The notes under the pieces were generated by a model, which was given only the letters and a program-made list of their open reading frames with translations, made no database searches and was not told where the DNA came from. A stretch of DNA of 64,000 nucleotides, from contig CAJQUN010000021.1 of assembly GCA_907163345.1 (NCBI GenBank), positions 806,001 to 870,000 of the forward strand. The letters run 5' to 3'. The DNA is from Haberlea rhodopensis. Its lineage: Eukaryota > Streptophyta > Magnoliopsida > Lamiales > Gesneriaceae. Below, in pieces: positions 29,440-39,842 of the stretch (positions are counted from its first letter, which is position 1; each line of letters begins with the position of its first letter). A program made the position numbers and the translations under genes.

Positions 29440-31985
29440 GATACCAAATGGATTTTTCTACCTTGTTTTTTGGTTAACTTTTGTAACAATAAATTTATGT
29501 AGGGAAAATGGATGAGCTATTTCGCAAAACCAAAAGTTATACCGGAGCCCGAGAAGAGCTTTCCGGTCAGGAATCCTTCCGACAATCAAATTGGTGTTGA
29601 AACGAAGAGTAATCAGCTTTTTTCGGAGAGCCCCCTCCCTTGCTAGCAAAATCCTGATCTTTATAGGGGAAGGGGGGAGCCAGTGGTCCTGTTTTGCCTG
29701 GGGTTTTGGAGACAATGTCTGATGCCAGGGGGAGAACCACAGACTGGGACCACCTACAACTGTTACCTACTTTGTACGACTTTCCATACTTTTACGATTC
29801 GGCCTGCATCCGGGGATATGATTTTCGTACTCGAGGTACTTGACCACCTTCTGATTGGTTAGTGGGCATAGCCTTTGCTTTAATAGGTGTCCGACTCCCG
29901 TAGCTCCAGTCCTGGTACACGCGACCACCATTAGTGTTTCCGCGACCACTTCGGCCTCAGCTCAGCTATCCTGGCCAGCTGGGCTCCACCCCGACCTCTT
30001 GAGGTTCGCCTTGGTCTCAGCTCGGTGGGCGTCCCGTGGACTCATGACTTCATGGAGCGCGAGTAATAAGGCTCTGTTTGAGCGAGAAAAGCCACGGCAG
30101 ATGGCCAGAGGTGAGAGTGCACAAGGTCAACTCGGCTCGGAGGATGAGGTGTAGTACACAGCCTGGCGCTCTTCATTGTTGTCATCATATGCTTGGACCC
30201 TGGCCGATGATTTTCCGACCTCAGCTGCGAGCACAGCCTCCGACCCATAGACCATGCTGAAAGGCGTCTCCCCGGTTGGGATGCGAGCTGTAGTTCTGTA
30301 AGCCCACAGCACACTTGGTAACTCGTCCACCCAATTCTTGCCAACCCCGTACAGTCTTGCATTTAATGCTTGCACAATCGACCTGTTGGTGACCTCTGTC
30401 TGCCCATTACTTTGCGGATAACCTACTGATGTAAAGGCATGTTCGATCTTCATTTCCTTGCACCAAGCCATCAACCTCTGCCCCTGGAACTGTCATCCAT
30501 TGTCTGATATCAATTTCCTAGGTACCCCAAAATGGCAAACTATGTTCTTCCATAGAAAGTCCAGCACATTTTCTTCTGCAATCCTTGCTAAGGGTTCGGC
30601 CTCGACCCATTTCGACAAATAATCCACAGCCACCAACAGAAATTTCTTTTGCTTTGGGGCCACCGGGAAAGGTCCCACAATATCCAAACCCCATTGATCG
30701 AAAGGGCAAGCCGATATTACTGATTTCATGAGCCTTGCTGGGCCTTAACTGGAACTTACTGTTCCTCTGACAACCTTCACAAGTGACTACGGTCCTTATC
30801 GCATCGTTTCTCAGGGTTGGCCAGAAGTATCCAGCAAGGAGAGCCTTTCTATCCAGAGCCAATCCCCCAAGATGATCTCCACAACATCCATCGTGTATTT
30901 CTCTTAGCACATATTCTGCCTCTTCCGTGCTCAGACATCAGAGTAGAGGTCCGGCGAACGACCTCTTGCATAACACATCATCTATCAGAACAAACCGGCA
31001 CGCATGCCTCTGCAATCGCCCGGGCTTGGTTCTTATCATGGGGTAGCTCGGACTTTCTCAAGTAGTTCAAAATCGGGGTCATCCAATCTAAGACCTTGGG
31101 GGATCTGTCCTGGGCTGGGTGGATGGAACCAACTCAGATTGAAATATAAACTCCCTCTGTGACAAAGGAACTAGGGATATAGACCACTTGGAGAGCTCAT
31201 CAGCTTCGTGGTTCTCCTCCCTAGGGATCTGTACTATGCTCCATTCCACGAAACTTTCTGACATCTCCTGGATAGCCTTCAAGTATTCTATCATCCTCTT
31301 GCTTTTGGCCTCGTAGTTTCCTTTCACCTGCTGAGTTGCCAGCTGTGAATCCGAATGAAGGATCATCCGGCTGGCATCGACCTCCTTGGCCAACCTCAGC
31401 CCACTCAGCACGACCTCATATTCTGCTTCGTTGTTAGAGGCCCGGAAATCCAATCTGACAATGACCTTCTTTTTTCCCCCGCGGGAGATATTAGAACAAT
31501 CCCCACTCCATTGCATTCATTGTTTGCTGCTCCGTCTACGTATACTTTCCATGGCTCTTCGGTCTCAACCTCTATCATCTCCGCGAGGAAGTCTGATAAA
31601 GCCTGAGCTTTAATGGACGACCTGGGTTGATAAGTCACGTCGTATTAGCCGAGCTCGATTGTCCACTTTACCAGTCTTCCCGACACGTCAGGCCGGGTCA
31701 TTATCCTCCCCATGGGGCATTGGTTATCACTGAGATGGGTGGGACAAGAAGTAGGGTCTCAGCCTTCTTGTGGTTATTACCAAAGCTAATGCCAGCTTTT
31801 CAACCTCTGGATATCTGAGCTCCGCACCTCGCAGTGCATGGCTAACATAGTACACCGACCTCTGGTCTGTACCATCATGTTTTATCAGTACTGAGCTTAC
31901 AGCACTCTCTGTAGCAGACATGTAGATCCACAATCTTTCACCGAGTTCGGGTTTTACCAGGACGAGCAGCTTGGCCAGGTGCCTC
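29440..31985 (-). pseudogene. Tat-lineage gypsy 3' half: RNase H, second RNase H, integrase, LTR part
   Basis: Reading leftwards from 31,985: the pol RNase H (SATESAVSSVLIKHDG, ALRGAELRYPEVEKLALA), then the second, archaeal-type RNase H typical of the Tat lineage (KVYVDGAANNECNGVGIV, ASNNEAEYEVVLSGLRLAKE), then integrase. Integrase shows the zinc-binding part (EIHDGCCGDHLGG, CEGCQRN) and the catalytic core (DQWGLDIVGPFPV, LISDNG followed by a stop). LTR-like sequence follows with an inverted TATAAA at 29,660-29,665. Several frameshifts are present. 29,618-31,985 is the inverted twin of 44,544-46,913; lengths agree within 2 bp. It is non-functional. Confidence 0.88.
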
Positions 31986-31997
31986 GTCAAGTCATAT

Positions 31998-33076
31998 GAT
32001 GGTAACAATTGACGCCTTCTGTGGGAAAATAAGCAAATGACATTGATATAATGGCGAGAACAAGGAGAACCGACATGGAGGAAAACCGAGAAATCATGCC
32101 TCAACCAATGGAGAAGAACAACCACTATCCGGGGTCAACATGATAGTGGGAGCCTGAACATTGGAACAGCTCACCCGCCTAATTGCAGCCACAGTGGAAC
32201 AGACCATGAGAAGAAAGGAATGTCCGTCCGATGGCGTGCTTGGGGAAAGCTCCCAGCAGGTGAAGGAGCCCGAGCAGGGAGCAACTTCTCATCCTAAAAT
32301 GGCTGTTGTCCCGAATCTAGAGGGCCAGATGGAGGAGTTGAGGGACGAGGTCCAGAGGATGAAGAAGGGAATGGGGGGTGCCTGTGTGTGGAGGAGGGGA
32401 ACCCCTTTCTAGGGCGAGATAGTAAATGAGGAACTCCCAAGTAATTTCCGACCTCCTAATGCTGGGGAGTATGATGGGAGTACAGACCCGGAAGAACATC
32501 TGGGCAGGTTTGAAAACGCAGCCATGCTACATTGTTACTCAGACCGTCTAAAGTGCAAAGTGTTTCTGACCATCTTGGTGAGGTCGTCCCAGAAGTGGTT
32601 CAACCAGCTGGAGCCAGGGTCCATTTCTTCCTTCGCGGGATTTAGCTCTGCGTTCTTACACCAATATGCTAGCAGCAAGCGATATAAGAAGACATCTCTG
32701 AGCCTATTCGAAATGAGGCAAGACGAGGACGAGCCACTTCGGTAATATATCAAAAACTTTAACAATGCAATACTCGAAATACCGACCTGTCCGGCGGAAA
32801 TTCTGATCAGCGCCTTCACCCAAGGCATGCGAGGAGGAGACTTCTTCCGATCCTTGGTAAAGAAACCTCCTGTTACATTTTATGATCTACTCACCCGAGA
32901 GGAAAAGTACATTAACGTGGAAGAAGCCCAGCAACTGAGGAGGAAGGAAGTCCGTAAGACTGGGGAGAGACGACCCAGCCAGGTCGAGAAGCGGCCCGTG
33001 GAAGGGGCACAACTCGACCGTTTTTTCCCAGTACACACCGTTGAAAGTCTCCAAGGAAAAGGCCATCCGCATATAT
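31998..33076 (+). pseudogene. Tat-lineage gypsy leader and gag, 5' part
   Basis: TGACGCCTTCTGTGGG (32,010-32,025) is a slightly changed form of the TGGCGCCGTCTGTGGG primer-site region of Tat elements. No LTR precedes it; the sequence instead switches into the inverted pol copy. Gag is readable from 32,161 (MEQLTRLIAATVEQTMRR). It continues with NAGEYDGSTDPEEHLGRFEN, RSSQKWFNQLEPGSISSF and LLTREEKYINVEEAQQLRRK. There are in-frame stops near 32,410 and 32,743 and a frameshift at the T run near 33,023. The frame resumes after the 9.39-kb insertion at 42,471. Confidence 0.85.
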
Positions 33077-35697
33077 TGTGATGACCAGGGATTATAGGTG
33101 TTAATCCCGTAGTGTTAATAATCCCTAAAGTGGTTTTACGTGACGATTTGGAATTTAATTGAGGTATTGGGCCTTCTGGGCTCGTTTATTTGGGTAGTTG
33201 GGATCGTTGGATCCAGAGGTTGAGATTGTATTCTCATTTGGGTGAAAAACCTAAGAGTTGGGTTTTTGGTGTGTCTCGGGATCTCGGGTGCTGGGTGAGC
33301 ACCGGTAGGGGATTTTGGAGTTAGAGAGAGAGTTTTTGAAAACAGATGATTTTTAATGAATCATGAGGTATTTGTGGGGCTATTAATTTTTCGGGGTATT
33401 TTTGCTATAAATACCAATTGAACCCAAAATTTTAAAGATATTTTCATTTAAGCCCCAAATCTCTCCTCCCTCTTCCCGCGTGCGATTTCCCGTCGCCCCC
33501 AGCCCCCGCCGCTTCAAGCGGTGCGCCCGCCGCCGTCCGGCCGCCGATCGGCGCGTCCGACCTACCCACGGCGTCGTCTCGGCGAGGCGCTCCTTTCCCC
33601 TCCGTCAATTGAAGGTTTCGTCGCGTTTCTCGTTCGGATTTTGCAGGTAAGCGTCGATCCCCAATTTCTAGGGTTCTTCGATTTTCGTTTGATTTTGCTT
33701 CCGATTTCGTTGGGTAGCCTCCCTTACCCCGTTTTCATCCCTCTCATGTTATTTCCTGCTTAATTTGGTGATTTTGGTTCGAAATTAATTTCGAAATTGT
33801 AGGGTTTGATTTCGAAGATTTGGGGGTTATTGGCAGGGGTGTTAATTCGTGCAATGGATCGATTATTGCATGTTTTAGGTGTATTATGATGCTTGATTGA
33901 GATCGAATTGAGAAGCTATGGTTCGAATTTGAAGAATTGTTAGGGTTCGAATTTAAAGGCTTGTTTGGGTTCGATTTTAAGGGGGTTGAGTTCGAAAATT
34001 TGGGGGTTTTTGTCAAGGGATGTTGATTCTTGCTTGGATAGCTTAATTGTCATTTTAGATAAATTATGGTATTTAATTGGGTTCGAAATTGTGAGATTGG
34101 GGTTCGATTTTTGTAGGGCATTCTTGAACAAATTTCGATATTGTCTCATTTATTTTCCTTCCCTGCATGTACCCTGCCCCGGGTCTTTTAAGAGGATAAT
34201 TGTCGTGTGTTGACAATATTTTGAGGGATATGGGTGTGCTTGAGCATAGGTTACATGTTCGTAAATAATTGTGAATTATTTATCGTGTTAGCACATCATT
34301 CCTCGGGGCATGGAACTCGAGCAAGGTTTGGCTCGGACTTCGGAGATTTAAGGTACGTGCGACGTACGAGCATTACTATATATATGTGAAATGCATAAGG
34401 TGTTTTTGATTGCATTGAATGTTTTGCGTATGGTTATACACATATGTTGATATGGCCAAGGAATGACCCAAATCTTGATATCGCAGCTTGTAGCGTGCGT
34501 GACACTAGAGTATGATGACTCTTGCATGATATAAGGGGTACTGGGTTTATATGACTATATTATGAGACATTTGAGATGTCTAGGTTTGTAGAATCATGTA
34601 TTCTTCGTGAGACATTGAGATGTCTAGGTTCGTAGAATCATGTATTCATTATGAGACATTTGAGATGTCTAGGTATAATGGAAAGCGAGATTATGAAATC
34701 AATATTAGATATTGATATATCTATATTTGCATGTATATGAACTTGGAATCATTCATTATTGATATTTGAGAATCAGGCATGCGATGTGTAAATCAATGTG
34801 TTGGTTTACTGATTTATGAGGTTTGATGAGTTTGATGATTGTGAGAACAGGGACAGTACACGGAATCCCGGATGAGGTTGCCATCCAGGGAGTATCATTT
34901 AAATTCATTAGCATTTACCTTTGTTGTAAATTATGAATTTCATTATTATGATTATGGGATTTTGTGTATTGGTATGCTCACCCCGTTGGGGGCTGTCTCT
35001 GTTGGGACAGGTGAATAGGTACATCGATGGCTATGGAGCTGAGCTCGAGCTGTTGATTGGAGGTACTCCCAGGATCGTGGTACCAGGGCTTGATGGAGCA
35101 CGGTATCGTATAGAGTACCTATATATATACACCTGAGGATTTTATACAGATTCATGATGCTCGCATGTGAGCACGATTTTACTTGTATATGGATTGTATA
35201 TAAAGGCATGAGCCTTTCTCTCTTTCATTTGAGGTTGCATGCAATTAGAGGTTAATTGCTAAATGATATGAGAGTCATTGGTGTATTTTGTGGGTGTTGA
35301 AACCCACTGTTGTCGTCATATGTGTGGTGTCTTCCCTGGCTGGGAATTTACTTGTATTACTGCATTATGATGAGTATTATGTGTTCCCTGGCCGGGAATT
35401 ATGTTATGTGTTGTGCTTTTTGTTTGGGATAGCTCTATTTATGGGGAGACTCTGCCCAAATTTTTATAAAAGTTCACAATGTGAAAAGTGGCACCAAGGG
35501 GTTGGTAAAGGGCAACATATGAGTCTTTTATTGTTAGGATGATGATCTTATAACATTGAGTATTAAAGGAATTTTGTAATTGACATTCAATGCTAAAGTA
35601 TCATCTGAGCTTCCCGATTGACTTGTTATTGAAAGCATGTGCCACACATAGTGGTTAATACACTAATCAGGGGTTAAGGGCTAAGGGGGTCCTTACA
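33077..35697 (+). repeat. 5' LTR of the LARD
   Basis: 2,621 bp. It contains a TATA box at 33,406, a GC-rich leader (about 33,478-33,600) and an apparent splice donor GCAG|GTAAGC at 33,646/33,647, followed by T-rich intron-like sequence. A short triplicated GAGACATTTGAGATGTCTAGG block (one copy lacks a T) lies at about 34,560-34,680. Confidence 0.97.
33406..33413 (+). promoter_or_regulatory. LTR TATA box
   Basis: TATAAATA in the 5' LTR, repeated at the equivalent place of the 3' LTR (about 40,171). The GC-rich leader begins about 70 bases downstream. Confidence 0.65.
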
Positions 35698-35701
35698 TTA
35701 G

Positions 35702-35713
35702 TGGTATCAGAGC
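35702..35713 (+). other. Primer-binding site (tRNA-Met)
   Basis: TGGTATCAGAGC begins four bases after the 5' LTR end. It is the standard minus-strand primer site of Tekay-type elements. Confidence 0.9.
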
Positions 35714-36138
35714 AGTGGTTGCTCATTGGGGCTGTTAAGGGCCTAGGAAATTATTGATAGCACATATTTATGCATGATGGCATCAATGTTGTATGACATA
35801 ACAAATTGTTTATGTGCTATTATGATATGAAAAGTGGTATTGCTAACCATTGTGGTTGCAGGAATCGTGTGGAACACGATAGGATGACATTTATAGGGAT
35901 GTCTGGCACTCCGTGTATTATGTGCCAAGGAAGCTGGTTTTTAAGAAAATCCGGTAAAGGGATATTTCCGAGGTAACATGTACTTTATATTGTCTTGTTG
36001 ACACATGATGAATGCAAAGTGGTGCATTAAGGTTATGGTATATGTTATTGTGCATTGTTTTTGCATATGCATGTTATGAAATATAAGAGGTGTATTTCTT
36101 GAGTCAAAGTTATCTTAGTAAGGATTTTAATGGCTTAT

Positions 36139-36370
36139 GCTAAAGTCCATTGGAAGCGATGAAGAATCCCGCTTACATGGAGTAGCAACGCTAAAGTCCA
36201 TTGCATGGAGTAGCAACGCTAAAGTCCATATGAAGCGATGAAGAGTCCCGCTTATATGGAGTAGCAACGCTAAAGTCCATTGGAAGCGATGAAGAGTCCC
36301 GCTTACATGGAGTAGCAACGCTAAAGTCCAGTGGAAGCGATGAAGAGTCCCGCTTACATGGAGTAGCAAG
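36139..36370. repeat. 51-bp tandem hairpin array
   Basis: Units beginning GCTAAAGTCCAT start at 36,139, 36,190, 36,218, 36,269 and 36,320 (51-bp period, one unit shortened by 23 bp). Each full unit folds as GTCCATxxGAAGCG, an 11-nt loop ATGAAGAGTCC, then CGCTTxxATGGA, with GCT/AGC closing the base. Confidence 0.92.
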
Positions 36371-36735
36371 AAGCATTAAAATGTACTAATGATAAGGGCT
36401 CAAGATGAAATATGGATTTAAAGAGGAAGGATGTCATGACATTTATTTATGAAACCATACATTCTTATAATGTTTTTTTATTATGTATTGAATGTTGATG
36501 CATAGCGTATATGGCTATTGTTGTTAACCCTGATGGTTGCAGGTTACAGGAAATAAGGAATACGAAAAGGAATGATGATTATACATATGTACGGGCATCC
36601 CAAGGGCAACATGTATTATGTGGTTAGTCATTTAACACAAGGTAAATCAAGGTATGCATAAGATAGTGCATTATGATATGATACATGTTGATACGCATCG
36701 TTTTGCATATGTATATTGTGAAATATAAAGTGAGG

Positions 36736-36927
36736 ATTTCAATGCTTACACTAAGGTCCATATGAAGCGAGGAAGGATTCCGCTTATATGGAGTAGTGAG
36801 AAGCATTGAAATGCACTGATATTTCACGAGTCCAGGTTATCCTAGTGAGGATTTCAATGCTTGCACTAAGGTCCATATGAAGCGAGGAAGGATTCCGCTT
36901 ATATGGAGTAGTGAGAAGCATTGAAAT
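36736..36927. repeat. Two 77-nt hairpins, 115 bp apart
   Basis: 36,736-36,812 and 36,851-36,927 each run from ATTTCAATGCTT to AAGCATTGAAAT. Inner pairs are CACTA/TAGTG and TCCATATGAAGCG/CGCTTATATGGA around the 11-nt loop AGGAAGGATTC. They are a longer relative of the 51-bp units upstream. Confidence 0.92.
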
Positions 36928-36962
36928 ACACTACTGATAAGTGACTCAATTCGAGGTGTATT

Positions 36963-37290
36963 TATAGCGATGGTTCATTCCGCTATATCTATTGGCGATG
37001 GTTCATTCCGCCAGGTGTATTTATAGCGATGGTTCATTCCGCTATATCTATTGGCGATGGTTCATTCCGCCAGGTGTATTTATAGCGACGGTTCATTCCG
37101 CTATATTGATTGGCGATGGTTCATTCCGCCAGGTGTATTGATAGCGATGCCTCTTTCCGCTACTATGTGGACGATGATTCATACTCAGGTGTATAGCGAG
37201 GTTTCATGCCACTTATTATATGACGAGGTGTCATGCCGTCGATTCTATAGCGAGGGATTTTGCCGCTATGTACTCAGCATAGGATTTTGC
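36963..37290. repeat. 59-bp tandem units with two co-varying hairpins each
   Basis: Unit starts are 36,963, 37,022, 37,081 and about 37,140. The first hairpin is TATAGCG-N11-CGCTATA and the second is TGGCG-N11-CGCCA; both loops are ATGGTTCATTC. Degenerate units to about 37,290 show GACG-N11-CGTC and ATAGCG-N11-CGCTAT. Stem bases change in pairs while the 11-nt loop length stays constant. Confidence 0.92.
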
Positions 37291-39828
37291 CGCCTTCGAG
37301 CGATGGGTGCTGATTACGCACTATTATTGAGCGACGGAGACAGGTATGACGCTATATTGCTAGCGATGAGGTATGAGATATTGCTATTTTATTAGCTTTA
37401 TTGTAGCTGGCATGCATTGATATACATGTTTTATTATGCCTATTTTACTAGCATGTTAGTGGATGACATACGCTGATGTACATGTATCGTCACTAGTTGG
37501 CAATGTTTTAGATGCCATGAGTTGGCATGTGTCGTCACAGGATGACGATGACGATGGTGTAGGAGATGTCTTATTAGACATGCATCATCGTTACGATGAT
37601 CGATGCGTTGAGTATACGTATTCTGTGGTATGCCTTGGGTGCCAGTACCGAGCACAAGGTGGCGTGTGCGACACCGATTGACGTGACCCTTATACCGAGC
37701 GGGTTGCTCGAGGAATGGATGGATGCGCTGTACATGTGATTGCACCGCAGCTTATGTTTGGGGGTAATCATTTTACGAGTGGTGATACCCTTGAGGTATG
37801 CTCGTTGGAATGGCTTTTGGCCATGTGATTTGACGACAGGAGTAATCATGGAGGAAATTACTCGCTTTCTGTCGATGTGACATGTGGTAGACATGATCAC
37901 ACCACCCTTGAGGGTGTAGGATGGGTCCTAAGGGAGTAGGATCAGGTTATGTTAAGTACATAGGGACATTGGAGTGTCCAGGGTGTATCGGCATTGAGGA
38001 ATGTTGGATAAAGACCCGCTACTCTATTGAGTTTTCTTCCCATAGTATGTTATACCATGTGGAAACGTCCGTCTTGTTGGTAGGTTTGAGGTGAACCTAG
38101 AGAGGCAGCGACTGGTTTGTCTGCCGTGTGTGTGCAGCACCATGATGGGCTTGCTAGAGCCGTTACACTGCTCGTTGGAACCAAGTTTGGCAAATCGTAA
38201 GGTGATACGATGTGGATTGTGGTGGACTCTAGTAGTCACCATGTCATTGAGGTTAAGGTTGTTCATGCCTCACTGAAACGTGTATACGTTTATGTTTAAT
38301 CTTGGAGACTTGTCTGGGACAGCTCAGGATGTTGGAGTACCAACAAGAGAGTCATCAGGTCGTTATTGACTCAATCTAAGGGAACCCGTGTATTAGGGAT
38401 ACAATGGGTGTTATTATATCCAGTTTTTCCGAACGATGGTTCGAGACTTGTGGATCTCGAGTTCAATGGCGCTTCCCTTGCGAGGAAGGAGGTAGTATTA
38501 TACCTATTTGGGAATCTTTGAAAGATTCGGTAAGTTGGTGCAAGTGGTGTTGATTTTGGGAATCACACCGTGTATTGTTAATCGTCGATTATCATCCTCC
38601 ACTGAGTAAGGAATGACTCAGAATTGACGGTTGTGTTTGGGGCTTAGGGGTAGGTTGTAGATACCCGAGCCGAGTGCATTGAGTATGCATCCGATGTCAG
38701 TGCTTAGGCAGGTATACCGATGAGTATACGGATGCCAGTTGTTGTTTTCCTTCCTGTCGAGCATAGAGTTATGCTATTTTTGGATGGTTAAATCTCTGAT
38801 GAGAGATATGGAACACCTTGAGATTGGGAATCTCCATGGCACGATGATTATGAGGGATAATCGTGAAGTTAGTTGACTCCCTTGAAGAGGGATTTTCTTG
38901 TGAGGGTTAAGGTATTTCCCTTGTTGGTGTTTTCCTTCGAGTTATGCGACAACCTTCCCAAGTTTGGTTTGTTAAATCCGAGGATTTTCAAGGGATGGCA
39001 GGATTTCGGATTGGTTGAGTGTCGCTGACGACACAAGCGTTGAGGATGCAATGGGTTTATTGCATGCCCCTTAAGAAATTTAAACTCTGCGGAGTCTCGG
39101 TTGTTATTTATGATCAGGACGTGATTCTTGGAACATCCGGAGGTGGACATCTTGTGAGATGTCTTTTGTTTGAATTTGTGGCCGTGAGTTGCCCAAATTA
39201 AGTTGCAATGAGGCGACTACTCCTTCGATGGAGGAAGTTTGAAAGTGGAAACCAGGTTTGGTATGTGTACACCGTGGTTGTACTAGTGTTTCCCTCGTAA
39301 CGATGTATGTTAGACATCGTGAGTCTTGGTAAAGATGTCATTGGATGATATCTACGATAGAATCAGGAGCGATTCGAATCCTTACAGTTTCAGTTGACTA
39401 ACTGCTTTTGGATTATTAGCGTTGAGTTGTACTGACGCTCTTTGATGTTATGATGGATTTGGAAGTCTACTCCACTCCAGAGTTTGACACAAGGTCAACG
39501 TTCTTACGGTTGAGGTGTCATTCAGGACGTGTTCGTACTGTAGTATTAGATCGAAGGATGACTGTCCGATCTACAGTCGTATGTATTGGTTGTTTTGCAG
39601 TCATGAGGCTGACTTTTGGGATGACTCGCATCGAGGTACGTTTTGCCTCTTGGGTGATAGGTTGGTTTTGGTAAGTCGCTCTGTTTCAGAGTTTGATGAG
39701 AGGTAAGTATCCTCGCGTTTATTAATACGATTCTGATTATGGTCAGGAATCGAGGTTATGGCTTCATGTTGTTGTGTAGCCTGGGTGTCACGTGATACAC
39801 CAGTGCTAATTTCGAGGACGAAATTCTT
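37291..39828 (+). other. LARD interior, non-coding
   Basis: About 2.5 kb with moderate GC content and no credible gag or pol motifs in any frame. The last part (TTTCGAGGACGAAATTC near 39,810) matches the usual 3' end of a chromovirus pol region. It may be extremely diverged pol or acquired sequence. Confidence 0.5.
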
Positions 39829-39842
39829 TTAGTGGGGGATAT
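39829..39842 (+). other. Polypurine tract of the LARD
   Basis: The purine-rich run TAGTGGGGGATAT ends immediately before the 3' LTR. This is the position expected for plus-strand priming. Confidence 0.8.

Noticed and set aside
30042..30362. Several overlapping frames opposite the Tat integrase
   Set aside because: They are shadow frames of the integrase on the other strand or in other phases, without domain content.
33521..33763. Pro/Arg-rich 80-codon frame, repeated at 40,287-40,529
   Set aside because: The frame is open because of GC-rich LTR leader sequence. It lies in both LTRs and crosses a likely splice donor. No domain was recognised.
36127..36369. Repetitive minus-strand frame (LLLHVSGTLHR units)
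   Set aside because: It is the 51-bp hairpin array read as protein. The period is a multiple of 3, so the frame stays open by chance.
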